Shown here piece by piece: positions 21,863-31,785 of a DNA stretch of 64,000 nt (positions within the stretch are counted from its first letter, which is position 1; every line of letters starts with the position of its first letter). A model generated the notes under the pieces. The model worked only from the letters and a program-made list of their open reading frames with translations. It had not been told where the DNA came from and made no database searches. Position numbers and translations under genes: made by a program. Source of the stretch: Bifidobacterium crudilactis (GTDB taxonomy: Bacteria; Actinomycetota; Actinomycetes; Actinomycetales; Bifidobacteriaceae); NCBI RefSeq assembly GCF_000738005.1, contig NZ_JHAL01000002.1:1424634-1488633 (forward strand), read 5' to 3'.

Positions 21863-23260
21863 CTAGCGTTTGGTACCGTAGGCACCCCTCGCATACTGCT
21901 CCGGATAAGGAATTTCGGAAGGCTTCAACCCCAGTTTGTAGGACGCGCGCAACGGCCAGTACGGGTCACGCAAGGCCGCACGACCGATTTCAACGGCATC
22001 GGCCTGCCCCTTGCGCACGATGCGCGCCGCTTGTTTGGCTTTGGTAATCAGTCCAACCGCCGTTGTGGGTATCAGTGCCTTCTCACGAATCTCGTGCGCA
22101 AAAGGCACCTGATAGTTGGGTTGGGCGGGAATCGTCACGCCGGAGATAATTCCTCCGGTGGAGACATCAACCAAATCCACACCATGGTTTTTCATGACCT
22201 TGGCCGTTTCGATGGTCTGATCGAGATCCCAGCCGCCCGCAGCCCAATCGGTTGCAGAGATACGCACCAGAAGCGGCATATCGTCGGGAATCTCTCCACG
22301 CACCGCATCGACGATGTCGATGAGGAAACGCATGCGATTCTCCAGCGAGCCACCGTATTCGTCACTCCTCTGGTTGCTCAGAGGATCGAGGAACTGGGAG
22401 ATGAGATAGCCATGAGCCGCATGGAGCTCAATCGCCTGAAAGCCTGTGCGCACGGCCCTTCCGGCCGCATACCTGAACTGATCGACGATGGCATGAATCT
22501 CGTCCACACTCAGCTCGCGCGGCACATCATAATGTCCGTAGGCAATCGGACTGGGGGCGACCGTCTTCCAACCACCCTCGCTTTCGGGGACGGTGGCGTT
22601 GATATGACCGGTGGGCACGCACCCGGTGGAGGCCTTTCGACCGGCATGATTGAGCTGAACCGCAGCTACGGCACCCGCCTTCTTCACATCATCGACTATC
22701 CAGCGCCACGCATCGATCTGTCCGTCATCCCACAGGCCCACATCGCACGGTGAAATACGACCCTCGGGACTGACGGCAGTCGACTCCACGATAACCATCC
22801 CGAATCCACCCATCGCGCGGGATACGTAATGCTGATAGTGGAAGCGCGTCGGCCGCCCATCCCTGTCGAAGGCCGAATACATATCCATCGGGGGCATCCA
22901 TATCCGGTTGCGCGTGGTGACGCCACGCAAGTTGAGCGGCGACAACAGGCTTGGTGGCTCTACGGCATCGGCGGATGCCCTGCTCAGCGAATCACCGGTT
23001 TTGCCGGACTTGACCTTGCGGCTCTTGCGGTCCTTGTTGCGCCGCTTCTTGTCTTTCCCCTTCGCGGTCTTGCCATGTTCCTTGTCTGCATCGTCATCGT
23101 CATTCACTGAAGGGTCACTGGATTTGCCCAAAGCGGAAGCGGCATCCAAGGAATCCCACTCTTCCGCGCCGTCCTGGAGCTGTTCGGAAATCTCCGTCTC
23201 CTCCGACTTCGCATTTTCATCATTGACCTTCGCGAAAGCCTCATCGTCCTGTTGTGCCAT
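21863..23260 (-). CDS. Old Yellow Enzyme-type NAD(P)H:flavin oxidoreductase with charged N-terminal extension
   Basis: FMN oxidoreductase of the YqjM-like branch, 465 residues. The barrel begins near residue 104 and carries TRNRIWMPPMDMYS, QLNHAGRKAS, the substrate-binding HAAHGYL pair, SNQRSDEYGGSLENR and GRAALRDPYW. The reactive Cys of YqjM (MCMYS) is Asp126 here. About 100 extra N-terminal residues are acidic (1-60) then Lys/Arg-rich (64-88) and look disordered. They are really encoded: the only good Shine-Dalgarno, AGAGGAAGG, lies 7 nt upstream of the ATG at 23260. The physiological substrate is unknown. Confidence 0.9.
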   Translation of the reverse strand: MAQQDDEAFAKVNDENAKSEETEISEQLQDGAEEWDSLDAASALGKSSDPSVNDDDDADKEHGKTAKGKDKKRRNKDRKSRKVKSGKTGDSLSRASADAVEPPSLLSPLNLRGVTTRNRIWMPPMDMYSAFDRDGRPTRFHYQHYVSRAMGGFGMVIVESTAVSPEGRISPCDVGLWDDGQIDAWRWIVDDVKKAGAVAAVQLNHAGRKASTGCVPTGHINATVPESEGGWKTVAPSPIAYGHYDVPRELSVDEIHAIVDQFRYAAGRAVRTGFQAIELHAAHGYLISQFLDPLSNQRSDEYGGSLENRMRFLIDIVDAVRGEIPDDMPLLVRISATDWAAGGWDLDQTIETAKVMKNHGVDLVDVSTGGIISGVTIPAQPNYQVPFAHEIREKALIPTTAVGLITKAKQAARIVRKGQADAVEIGRAALRDPYWPLRASYKLGLKPSEIPYPEQYARGAYGTKR

Positions 23261-23442
23261 GTCAGACCTTCCTCTGTCCGGGCTGTGCTCGATGCACGCA
23301 CATGCACTGCCATTCTACATTCGAGAGCCCCTCTGTATTCAAAGGACAAAGCACGCCCACGGCGGAATCTCGGAGGACAAGCGGAGGTATTCGGCGCTGC
23401 ACACACCTTGGAAGGAACGCTCCAAGCTCAGAGGAAAATGCA

Positions 23443-23478
23443 ACAGCCCGCTCGCACTCCGGAAGCGCGGACGGGCTG
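23443..23478. terminator. Terminator-like hairpin after the PBP gene
   Basis: CAGCCCG and CGGGCTG arms with further CGC/GCG pairing inside, about 50 bp downstream of the PBP stop on the minus strand. Confidence 0.5.
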
Positions 23479-23526
23479 CATGACGAAGCACATCGACAAT
23501 TGCGTCGACCGCTCCCCTGCCGTGCC

Positions 23527-25689
23527 TTAGTTACCTGTTGTGGAGCTGGATGAGCTGCTTCCCGAACTGGTCATCGCAGCACCCATGTACTTCGCGTCGG
23601 GGTTGCCGTAGCTGTTGTCTGCCGGCGTATTGCTGTCCGCGAGGTAGCTGTTCATGAAGGTCTTCCATGCAGGAGTAGCGATATAAGCGCCGTACCATGT
23701 GCCGTGATAGACACCGTTGATGGTCTTGTTGTTGAAGGACACCTGTGACTCGGCGTTGCCGACCGCCACATACGCCGCCACAGAAGGTACGAAACCGCCC
23801 GTAAGCATATACGTATCCTCGTTCGTTCCGGTCTTCGCGAAGGTCTTGCGACCTCCGTCCAGTTGCGTATCCGCAGCCTCACCACCGCTTTGCACAACAC
23901 CCTGGTTCATCGCGTAGGCAACCGTCTGGGCGATACCCGGCTCGATGGCCTGGTGACAGTTTGCGGAAGGCACCTTCAACTGCTTGCCGTCCTTGTCCAC
24001 AACCTTCTTCAGGGCGATTGGCGTGCAGGCGACCCCGTTCGCCGCGATGGTCGCATACACATTCGCCATCGTCAACGGCGACGCCTGAACGGTTCCGATC
24101 ACCATAGGAGGGTTGTACGAGTTGGCGGAGAAGATATCCTCCTGCCCCTCGGGCGAATTATGGTAGCCCATGACCTTGGCGGTGTTGGCTATTTGCTTGA
24201 GGCCGATGATCTGTGCCATCGACGCCTGAGTCGTGTTATGAGAACGAATCAGACCCTGGAGCGGAGTCTCGGGCGATGTGGTGCCACCGCCGGAGTTCTG
24301 CACAGACCATGTGCCGGTTCCCGAATAGTCGGGGAAGGAGCTCAGACTGTAGGAAGTCGAGGTACGCAGCGACTGGTTGATGGACTTTCCTGCACCCATC
24401 CATGCCGCAAGGTTGATGGGCTTCCACGTCGAACCGACCTGGAATCCCCAACCGCCTCCGTCCGCCTCGTCCACGGCGTAGTTGATGGCGGTTTTGGTAC
24501 CTCCGCCGGAGTCCTGTGAAGCGTCATACGTCCTGTTGATGCCGAAGCCAAGAACCTCTCCGGTACCTGGCTTGATGGCGGCGATCGTCACCTCGAAGCC
24601 TGTCGGGTCCTCCACCGGAATCGTGGCTCTCGCCGCCTTCATGGCATCGCTGTTCGCATTTACATCCATCGTGGAGTATATTTCCAAACCACCTTGCTTC
24701 AGCAGCTTGTCACGGTCCTCCTGCGTCTTGCCGAATTCCGAGGAGTTCAGGATCTGCTTGGTCACGTAGTCGCAGAAATATGCCGCATCCCCTGCAGCCT
24801 GGCAGCCTGCCGCCACGCTCTGCACGTTCAGCGTCGAGGCGATTGGCGTCGCTTTGGCTTCGTCACGATCCTTGGCGTTGATATAACCCTGCTGGTACAT
24901 CAGGTCAAGCACGATGTTGCGCTGTTCCTGAGATTGCTCCGGGTTGGCCGTCGGATCGTAACCGGTCGGGTTCTTCGTAATCGCGGCGATGGTCGCGGAC
25001 TCTACGATATTCAGATCCTTGGCGCTCTTGTTGAAGAATCGTCTGGCCGCGGTTTCCACACCGTAGATGCCGTTGCCGAACTGCGCTATGTTCAGATAGC
25101 CCTGCAGGATTTCGGCCTTCGTGTATTTCTTTTCCATCTGCACGGCGATGAGCATCTCTCGCATCTTGCGTGCCACGGTCTCTTCCTGAGCGTGGTAGAC
25201 CGCAATCGGATCATTGTCCTCCTCGGCCTCGCTCATCAGCACATTCTTCACATACTGCTGCGTCAGGGACGAACCACCCTGGGTATCGCCCTTCTTGACG
25301 TATGTCTGCACGAAAGCCCTGAACACACCCTGGATATCGACGCCGGCATGTTCGAAGAAGCGCCTGTCCTCACGGGCGACGACGGCCTTCTGCATATAGT
25401 CGGAGACCTCGTTGAGAGGAACCACGATGCGGTTCTGTGCGTAGAAGGTCGCAATAACCGTTTTACCGTCCGAAGCGTAGATGCGCGACTGCTGCGGCAG
25501 ATCCGTCACATCGAAATCAATGCCCTGCGCCTGAAGCGACGGCATCAGGGACTTGGCTGCCCCATTCAGCCCGAACACTGCAGGTAGCAGGAAGCCGGAA
25601 GCGACGACGCCGCCCGCCGTACAGAAAATCAAGAAGGCGAGGATAAGGGTGAAAAAGCGTCTAACGGTCATAGGCTGGTTCTTCGGCAT
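23527..25689 (-). CDS. Class A penicillin-binding protein (transglycosylase/transpeptidase)
   Basis: Bifunctional peptidoglycan synthase of about 720 residues. It has a short cytoplasmic tail, one transmembrane segment (about residues 10-30), a GT51 domain (EDRRFFEHAGVDIQG, GGSSLTQQYVKN) and a transpeptidase domain with SxxK in GSTWKP, SxN in SHN and KTGT. It ends in a Ser/Thr-rich tail. The ATG at 25689 is chosen because a TAGAAT hexamer ends 7 nt upstream; the ATG three codons earlier (25698) overlaps that hexamer. Confidence 0.93.
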   Translation of the reverse strand: MPKNQPMTVRRFFTLILAFLIFCTAGGVVASGFLLPAVFGLNGAAKSLMPSLQAQGIDFDVTDLPQQSRIYASDGKTVIATFYAQNRIVVPLNEVSDYMQKAVVAREDRRFFEHAGVDIQGVFRAFVQTYVKKGDTQGGSSLTQQYVKNVLMSEAEEDNDPIAVYHAQEETVARKMREMLIAVQMEKKYTKAEILQGYLNIAQFGNGIYGVETAARRFFNKSAKDLNIVESATIAAITKNPTGYDPTANPEQSQEQRNIVLDLMYQQGYINAKDRDEAKATPIASTLNVQSVAAGCQAAGDAAYFCDYVTKQILNSSEFGKTQEDRDKLLKQGGLEIYSTMDVNANSDAMKAARATIPVEDPTGFEVTIAAIKPGTGEVLGFGINRTYDASQDSGGGTKTAINYAVDEADGGGWGFQVGSTWKPINLAAWMGAGKSINQSLRTSTSYSLSSFPDYSGTGTWSVQNSGGGTTSPETPLQGLIRSHNTTQASMAQIIGLKQIANTAKVMGYHNSPEGQEDIFSANSYNPPMVIGTVQASPLTMANVYATIAANGVACTPIALKKVVDKDGKQLKVPSANCHQAIEPGIAQTVAYAMNQGVVQSGGEAADTQLDGGRKTFAKTGTNEDTYMLTGGFVPSVAAYVAVGNAESQVSFNNKTINGVYHGTWYGAYIATPAWKTFMNSYLADSNTPADNSYGNPDAKYMGAAMTSSGSSSSSSTTGN

Positions 25690-25696
25690 GCTGTTC

Positions 25697-25702
25697 ATTC
25701 TA
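25697..25702 (-). promoter_or_regulatory. -10 hexamer abutting the PBP start
   Basis: TAGAAT on the minus strand, 7 nt before the ATG at 25689 and without a Shine-Dalgarno sequence. This suggests a leaderless transcript; the -35 is weak. Confidence 0.35.
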
Positions 25703-25757
25703 AAACCGGCTACCTACTAAGTATCCGAGAATGCTCTTTCTGCGAGCAATTTGCACA

Positions 25758-26477
25758 CTACCTGCGCGAACGACGAATCAGCATCCCGGGCTGGAAGATG
25801 ATGATGGATCGCCCCTTGCGCGAAATCCAGCCTCTGTTCGAGAAATCCATCAAGGCCTTGTTCACGGTTTCACGCGAGGAACCCACCAGCTGAGCCAGCT
25901 CCTCCTGAGTCAGGTCGTGAGGCACCATCAGTCCCGCCTCGATGGGTTCCCCGAAACGCATGGCGAGACTCAGCAGGGTCTTCGCCAGACGGGCCGGGAC
26001 ATCCATAAAGACCAGGTCGGATATTCGCTCGTTGTTGCTGCGCATACGGTTCGCCAGAACCTGCAGCATATCCACAGCGACGCGGGGATGATCGTTCAAC
26101 CAGGTGAACAGATCCTCATGCTCAAGAACAGCGACTTTGGTGTGGTTGGTCATGGCCACCGCAGTCGCCGTCCTGGGACCGCCGTTCGGGTCGAAAACCG
26201 GTATCTCCCCGAGCACCTCGCCGCGACCGTGAATGCTCAGCAGCTGAACACGCCTGTCGGAAGCCTGCCGAATCAGTTTGACCCTGCCTTCTTCCAGCAG
26301 ATACATGCGATGATCGGTATCGCCTTCGCGAAAAATGCTCTCGCCCTTGCCTATGGATGAGTATTTGAGGTGCGGCAGCAACAAATCGGCTTCCTGTTCG
26401 GAAACCTGGTTGAACAGGGCGGTTTGGAGTAAAGCGTTGCCGGGTTCTGGAATCTCATTGGGCTTGCGAATGATCAC
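25758..26477 (-). CDS. Crp/Fnr family transcriptional regulator
   Basis: A 239-residue CRP-like regulator. An N-terminal cyclic nucleotide-binding domain contains GEVLGEIPVFD and the phosphate-binding GGPRTATA, and the C-terminal HTH reads LTQEELAQLVGSSRETVNKAL. The Arg-Thr pair suggests it can still bind a cyclic nucleotide, as in actinobacterial GlxR. The GTG at 26477 follows a strong GGAGGAAGG; longer upstream frames overlap the neighbouring gene. A perfect CRP-type site lies elsewhere in the window at 41976-41991. Confidence 0.9.
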   Translation of the reverse strand: MIIRKPNEIPEPGNALLQTALFNQVSEQEADLLLPHLKYSSIGKGESIFREGDTDHRMYLLEEGRVKLIRQASDRRVQLLSIHGRGEVLGEIPVFDPNGGPRTATAVAMTNHTKVAVLEHEDLFTWLNDHPRVAVDMLQVLANRMRSNNERISDLVFMDVPARLAKTLLSLAMRFGEPIEAGLMVPHDLTQEELAQLVGSSRETVNKALMDFSNRGWISRKGRSIIIFQPGMLIRRSRR

Positions 26478-26541
26478 TCCACCTTCCTCCGCTCCTTCAG
26501 TCGTCCTCGACCACATGGTTCTGCTCGATTGTAACTCGCTT

Positions 26542-27735
26542 TCAGGCGATGCCGCGTGTCCAAGACTCCCTGGAGAAACGGGCGTCGTCAAGAACGGCGG
26601 CCTCCCGTGCGATACCGTCACTCACCGAAGCCTTGACAGCCCTCGGAATCGCCCGCAACAGATAGCTGATGAACGAGTCGATGATCTCCTCGCGTCCCAA
26701 CCCTGATTGCGAGCGCAGAGGGTCCACGCGCCGGACCGCCGACTGCACGGCCTTGTACCGCATCTTCTCGCGGGAGACCTTGAGTATTCGAGACATTTTG
26801 ACCGCATCGATGTCATAGGACATGGTCACATGATGCAGCACGGCTCCCGGACCACCGTCCTTGGGAAGGTAGCGGCGCTGAGCAGCCCCGCCGATTTTCC
26901 CTGCGGAGGATGAGATGTCGTTGATCGGCTCGTACCGTGCATCCACTCCTATCTCCCTCAGTGCGGCGAGAATCCAATCGTCGCAGCAGCGATATGACTG
27001 TTCTATGCTCATGCCTTCCACAAGGGACAGCGGTGCATACAGCGAGTATGTAATCGTATTGGCAGGTTCGACGAACATCGCCCCGCCACCGGTGACACGG
27101 CGAACAACGCCGACGCCTGCACGGCGGGCCTCTTCCAGGTCGACCTGATGGCTCAATGACTGGAACCGTCCGATGACCACCGTGGAGGCGGCCCATTCCC
27201 ACATGCGAATCATCGGCCCACAGTCACCTCTGGCGACCGCCTGAGCAATCGCATGGTCGGTGGCCATCTGCCGTGAGGGCTGCAGGGGCTTGTCGTGAAC
27301 CACGGCAAGGGGCATCGCCTGCCATCTTCCGCGGAATTCCTCAAGCAACTCTGCAGGCACGGCCACCTGCCGGAACGGGACCTGTGCCGTCTTGGCGGAA
27401 TGCTCCTCAGACGCTTCCTCGTATGTTGCCGCGTCTACGGAATCGCCGTCCGCTGACGCCGTTTTCAGTGCCCGCTGGACCGCGAGAACAATCGTCTCCG
27501 GCGTGGCCCCTATGACCGGGGAGTCGCTCTGCTCGTCGAGTATCCCGCGAACACGTGCTGTCGCGGCATCCGCGTCGAATGGCAGCGCATCCCGTCCGAG
27601 CGACGTTTCGATGCTGTCGATGACACGGGGCGCGTCAAGACTGCCCTCTGCGAAGAAATCACCATCTAGCGTGCAGCTTGATATGCGGTCGCCGCACACG
27701 ACGACATTCGCGGCGATCAGCTTGCCGCCTCGCAT
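26542..27735 (-). CDS. Lipoate-protein ligase A family protein with N-terminal accessory-type domain
   Basis: Probable lipoate or octanoate ligase of about 397 residues. The catalytic LplA-type domain (about residues 120-397) contains GRFQSLSHQVDLEEA, RRVTGGGAMFV and the Lys motif SAGKIGGAAQRR. The first ~80 residues (GGKLIAANVVVCGDRISSCTLDGDFF) resemble the small accessory domain that is C-terminal in canonical LplA, so the order seems inverted. The start at 27735 has GGAGAG upstream; starts at 27777 or 27789 are possible. It precedes the Crp gene by 64 bp. Confidence 0.8.
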   Translation of the reverse strand: MRGGKLIAANVVVCGDRISSCTLDGDFFAEGSLDAPRVIDSIETSLGRDALPFDADAATARVRGILDEQSDSPVIGATPETIVLAVQRALKTASADGDSVDAATYEEASEEHSAKTAQVPFRQVAVPAELLEEFRGRWQAMPLAVVHDKPLQPSRQMATDHAIAQAVARGDCGPMIRMWEWAASTVVIGRFQSLSHQVDLEEARRAGVGVVRRVTGGGAMFVEPANTITYSLYAPLSLVEGMSIEQSYRCCDDWILAALREIGVDARYEPINDISSSAGKIGGAAQRRYLPKDGGPGAVLHHVTMSYDIDAVKMSRILKVSREKMRYKAVQSAVRRVDPLRSQSGLGREEIIDSFISYLLRAIPRAVKASVSDGIAREAAVLDDARFSRESWTRGIA

Positions 27736-27889
27736 CTTGCACTCTCCGCGACCCTGCTGCTTCCTAGCCTGACCCATACTTCCCGACACCTCTCTCCACG
27801 ACGCTCCCCATATCGTACGACAGTCTGAGTCTCAACAGTGCGCACTCGACAGTGTGCGCTTCGGTCGTCGGGTAATCAGAGTGGGATAA

Positions 27890-28936
27890 TCAGATTCTGG
27901 CGAGGATATCCGCACTGACCTCTGCAGTGGTGCGCTTGGCGTCACCCGACTGCTCGATGTCGGCTTCAACGGCGCGTTCGATGCGTGCAGCCGGTTCTTC
28001 CAAGCCCAGATGCCTCAACAGCATGCCCGCCGACAGAATGGCTGCGGTGGGGTTGGCGATGCCCTTCCCCGCGATATCGGGCGCCGATCCATGGATGGGT
28101 TCGAACATGGAGGGATACTCATTCGACGCATTGATGTTGCCCGAGGCCGAATATCCGACTCCGCCCACGACCGCACCCGCCTCATCGGTAAGGATGTCCC
28201 CGAAGAGGTTATCGGTGAGGATGACGTCGAAACGGCCCGGATCGGTGACGATGAAGATGGTGGCCGCATCGATGTGCTGGTAGTCGTGGGTGACCTCGGG
28301 GTATTCTTCGGCCACCTTGTCCACCAGACGCTGCCACATATCACCCGCGTTGGTCAGCACATTCTTCTTATGGACCAGAGTCACATGCTTGCGGCGTTTC
28401 ATGGCGAGGTCGAAAGCATAACGAATGACCCGCTCAGCGCCGAAGGCCGTATTCAACGACACCTCGGTGGCCACCTCCTGCGGGGTCCCGCGACGTATCG
28501 CACCACCTGCACCGACATACAGACCCTCGGTACCTTCACGCACCACGACGAAGTCGATGGTTCCGGGGTTGGCCAGCGGCGAAGTCACGCCCTTGAAAAG
28601 CTTGGACGGCCTGAGATTCACATACTGGTCCAACGCGAAGCGCAGTTTGAGCAGCAGACCTCGTTCGAGCACGCCTGGCGTCACCCGCGGGTCTCCGACG
28701 GCACCCAGAAGAATCGCGTCCGTATGCTTGATGCGCTCCAAATCGTCTTCGGGCAAAATGGCGCCATCCCTCAGATAGCGTTCCGCTCCAAGGTCGAAGG
28801 GCTCATAGCCGAACTTGGCGAAGCCTTCCGATGCTTTGTCAAGCGCGGCCTGCGCGTGGGGAACGATTTCCTTGCCGATGCCGTCTCCTGGGATGACGGC
28901 GATGCGATATTCCTGCTCTGTGCTGTTCTCACTCAT
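27890..28936 (-). CDS. leuB: 3-isopropylmalate dehydrogenase
   Basis: Oxidative decarboxylase of leucine synthesis, 348 residues. It shows the nucleotide/substrate motifs [25 protein letters not shown], the catalytic [11 protein letters not shown], the metal-binding [16 protein letters not shown] and [18 protein letters not shown]. The ATG lies 9 nt after a CATATT -10 with no Shine-Dalgarno, so a leaderless or nearly leaderless mRNA is likely. Confidence 0.96.
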   Translation of the reverse strand: MSENSTEQEYRIAVIPGDGIGKEIVPHAQAALDKASEGFAKFGYEPFDLGAERYLRDGAILPEDDLERIKHTDAILLGAVGDPRVTPGVLERGLLLKLRFALDQYVNLRPSKLFKGVTSPLANPGTIDFVVVREGTEGLYVGAGGAIRRGTPQEVATEVSLNTAFGAERVIRYAFDLAMKRRKHVTLVHKKNVLTNAGDMWQRLVDKVAEEYPEVTHDYQHIDAATIFIVTDPGRFDVILTDNLFGDILTDEAGAVVGGVGYSASGNINASNEYPSMFEPIHGSAPDIAGKGIANPTAAILSAGMLLRHLGLEEPAARIERAVEADIEQSGDAKRTTAEVSADILARI

Positions 28937-28945
28937 AAACCCGAG

Positions 28946-28974
28946 AATATGCAGCCCCCGCTTTCACGATGCAA
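28946..28974 (-). promoter_or_regulatory. Candidate leuB promoter, nearly leaderless
   Basis: TTGCAT (28969-28974) and CATATT (28946-28951) on the minus strand with 17-bp spacing. The predicted start site is within about 3 nt of the ATG at 28936. Confidence 0.45.
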
Positions 28975-29064
28975 GCGATTCCGTCAATTGGACAGATTCA
29001 TGGTCACAGCTCAGGTCGAAGCTAGTCGGATGAGATGGGCTCTTCCGTTTGCCGTGTAAGGGCA

Positions 29065-29147
29065 GAATGAGATAACTGCACTAAAAGGACAGCTTTTCTG
29101 AGAAATTATTACCACATTGCTGTCCTTTTAGTGCAGTTATCTCATTC
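29065..29147. repeat. Hairpin family copy 3
   Basis: A perfect 29-bp inverted repeat (29065-29093 with 29119-29147) and a 25-nt loop, the longest stem of the family. The arm shares GATAACTGCACTAAAAGGAC with copy 1, but the loop is unrelated. It lies 54 bp after the oligopeptidase B stop and about 130 bp upstream of leuB. Confidence 0.85.
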
Positions 29148-29201
29148 GCGGGACCGATGACGGAGCAGTTCCGAGAGCAAAGCCATGCAGGACAGGTTCA
29201 A

Positions 29202-31778
29202 TCAGTCCTTGAAGCCCATCACCGCAAGGCACCAGGCGTTTTCCAGAGCGAGCTCCTTCCACTGCTTGTACCGTCCGCTCGCACCGCCGTGACCTGCCTC
29301 CACCTCGATTTTCACGATGGCATCCGCGTCAACCTGCGGCTCCTGCAGACGGGCCACCCACTTGAGCGGCTCGACGTAGAGCACTCGCGTATCGTTCATC
29401 GAGGTCGTGGCAAGAATCTTCGGGAACTGTGTGGTGCCGAAGCGTTCCTGGCGTTCCGCGGCATCCTGAACGTTCTCGTACGGCGAGTAGGACTTCATAT
29501 AGTCATAGACCTGCCGGTCGTGCAGAGGGTCTCCCCACTCGTCCCATTCGGTGACCGTCAGTGGCAAATCAGGGTCCAGAATCGATGTGAGCGCATCGAC
29601 GAAGGGAACATCCGCTTCGATGCCCGCATACAGATGCGGAGCCATGTTGGCTATCGCTCCCATCAGCAGCCCGCCCGCCGAGCCTCCGTTGGCGACGGTG
29701 CGCCTGGCATCCGCGATGCCATGCTCCTGCAAGGCAGCGGTGACATCCACGAAATCCTCGAAGGTATGCTTCTTGTTCAACCTGCGGCCCTGCTCATACC
29801 AGGCTCTCCCCATTTCACCGCCGCCGCGCACATGGGCGACCGCATAGATGACTCCACGGTCGAGCAAGCTCAACCTTGCGGGAGAGAAAAAGGGGTCCGA
29901 GCTGCATTCGTAGGCTCCATACGCCGTGATGAACATCGCTGACGCCGTGTCGCCCTGATTCCCCAGGTCGAGTAGCGCGGAGCCGGCGGGGAAGTCAGCG
30001 CAGCCCCCTACACCCTCGCTTGCGGATACGAAGGTGGTGTCGGTCAATCCGCGTTCGTCACTCGCATCCAGACTGGGCACCAAGCCCTGCCTCCACACCA
30101 AGGAGACCGGCACACGCTGACCGTCCCTCACCCGAACCCATACCCTGCGTTCCGCATATCGCCGGGCATTGAAATCACCCGGCACCTCGGCCTGTTTCAG
30201 CAGCACGTCCTCACCGGTGACGGGGTCGTATTCGCGCAATTGCGCAGGATTGGTATAGCTGCTCAGGCTGTAGCGCATCCGGGGCGTCAGATATGACGGA
30301 TTGCCACCGGCTCCGATGGAGAACATGGCCTGCGAAGCATTGCCGCCGAAAGCCGCGTCACCGGAAGTCCTGCCACTTGATGAAGGTGCAGTCATCTCGG
30401 CGAATTCCCACGCTTCGCCAGCCAGGAAGTTCTTCGCGGCATCTTCCTTCGTCATCACCGCCAGATGGGGCAGACTATCCGCGCGATAGGCGAGCGTCAC
30501 GAAATGCCGGTGCATCGACAAACCCTCGATGCCCAGACCGCGGGCGCCCTGCAATATCTCCGGGTTGCCGTCACGTCGACATGGTGCGTCTATGGGCAGA
30601 CCGGCGTCAACGGCATCGGAAGCCTCGCACCCCGCAGAACTCCCCGCGACCACGCACACACCCTCGGTGAGACTGTACGGAGCCTTATGAGACCTCATGT
30701 CGATGACGTTCACCTGGAAATTCGGATTCAGGACGTTGTGATAGGTCAAAGCGAGGGGAATATCCTCACCATTCGCTCCGGCACCCTCAAAACGCGCAAA
30801 ACTCACATCATATTCGACGCCCTCGCGCCGGGACACGAACACCTCGAAAGCTCCGGTCGGATTGTTTACAGGCAGGGTAAGCACCTCGGTGGTGGTTTTC
30901 GAACCTGTGGTGATGACGATGCGGCATTCGTCGAAGCTCATGCCGACACCGACCCAGAAACGCTCGTCGTGCTCGGTCCAGACCTCCACATCATGCGAAC
31001 TGTCAGTGCCGACGCGATGCCTCCACACGCTGTACGGCCTCCATGAATCGTCGACCTTGACATAGAACACCCATCCGCCGTCGGGCGTGATCATCGCCCC
31101 GGCGGAGACCTGCTCGATGACCTCAGGCAGGTCTGCAGCACCGCCTTGCCCGGCCGACAAGGTCTCATCCGTCGCCTGCATATCTCTGATACGGAAGTCA
31201 TAGCGTTCGTTACCGGTGGTGTCGGTACCATACAGCAGCCATCTGCCATCCGTGCTCATGTCCATTCCGCCGATACGGAAGAAATCATGGCCCTCGGATT
31301 CCCTGTTGGCATCGAATACGATTTCTTCGCCGGGCAGAGGGGTATTGTCGGCGCTGTCAACCTTCGGAGGATTCCAGTCCTGCTCGTCGACGACGGGCAG
31401 ACGGCACTGCACCGCGTATTGCTGTCCCTCCATGATTCGTGTGTAATGCCAGAATCCGTGGAGTCTTACAGGGACGGACATATCGGTTTCCTTGATATGG
31501 GATTTCAGCTCTTCGAAGAGCACATCCCTGAAAGCGTGCAACTCACTCGTGCGGCTCTCGAAATACGCGTTCTGACCGGACACATAGCGTTGCGTACGCT
31601 CTGAGGCCTTGTCCCGCATCCATTCGTAAGGGTCGGTGAATACCTCTCCCCCGGCCTCTCTGCGCTTGGGAATCCGTTCCGCCCTGGGGACGGATTGAGC
31701 GGCCGTAAAGGCCGTTGCCTCCTCATGGTCACCGCTGGATGTCTTGCTCGTGTCTTGCGAGTCGCTACGTTCTGTCAT
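29202..31778 (-). CDS. ptrB: Oligopeptidase B-like serine peptidase (S9A)
   Basis: Cytoplasmic prolyl-oligopeptidase family enzyme of 858 residues, expected to cleave short peptides after basic residues. An N-terminal propeller domain is followed by the alpha/beta hydrolase domain with nucleophile motif NGGSAGGLLMG, catalytic Asp in TSMNDTRV and His in EAGHGGASGR. The ATG at 31778 is chosen because a perfect TATAAT ends 7 nt upstream; longer reading frames are not credible. At 858 residues it is longer than the usual ~690, mostly through inserts in the propeller region. Confidence 0.9.
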   Translation of the reverse strand: MTERSDSQDTSKTSSGDHEEATAFTAAQSVPRAERIPKRREAGGEVFTDPYEWMRDKASERTQRYVSGQNAYFESRTSELHAFRDVLFEELKSHIKETDMSVPVRLHGFWHYTRIMEGQQYAVQCRLPVVDEQDWNPPKVDSADNTPLPGEEIVFDANRESEGHDFFRIGGMDMSTDGRWLLYGTDTTGNERYDFRIRDMQATDETLSAGQGGAADLPEVIEQVSAGAMITPDGGWVFYVKVDDSWRPYSVWRHRVGTDSSHDVEVWTEHDERFWVGVGMSFDECRIVITTGSKTTTEVLTLPVNNPTGAFEVFVSRREGVEYDVSFARFEGAGANGEDIPLALTYHNVLNPNFQVNVIDMRSHKAPYSLTEGVCVVAGSSAGCEASDAVDAGLPIDAPCRRDGNPEILQGARGLGIEGLSMHRHFVTLAYRADSLPHLAVMTKEDAAKNFLAGEAWEFAEMTAPSSSGRTSGDAAFGGNASQAMFSIGAGGNPSYLTPRMRYSLSSYTNPAQLREYDPVTGEDVLLKQAEVPGDFNARRYAERRVWVRVRDGQRVPVSLVWRQGLVPSLDASDERGLTDTTFVSASEGVGGCADFPAGSALLDLGNQGDTASAMFITAYGAYECSSDPFFSPARLSLLDRGVIYAVAHVRGGGEMGRAWYEQGRRLNKKHTFEDFVDVTAALQEHGIADARRTVANGGSAGGLLMGAIANMAPHLYAGIEADVPFVDALTSILDPDLPLTVTEWDEWGDPLHDRQVYDYMKSYSPYENVQDAAERQERFGTTQFPKILATTSMNDTRVLYVEPLKWVARLQEPQVDADAIVKIEVEAGHGGASGRYKQWKELALENAWCLAVMGFKD

Positions 31779-31785
31779 GCATGAG

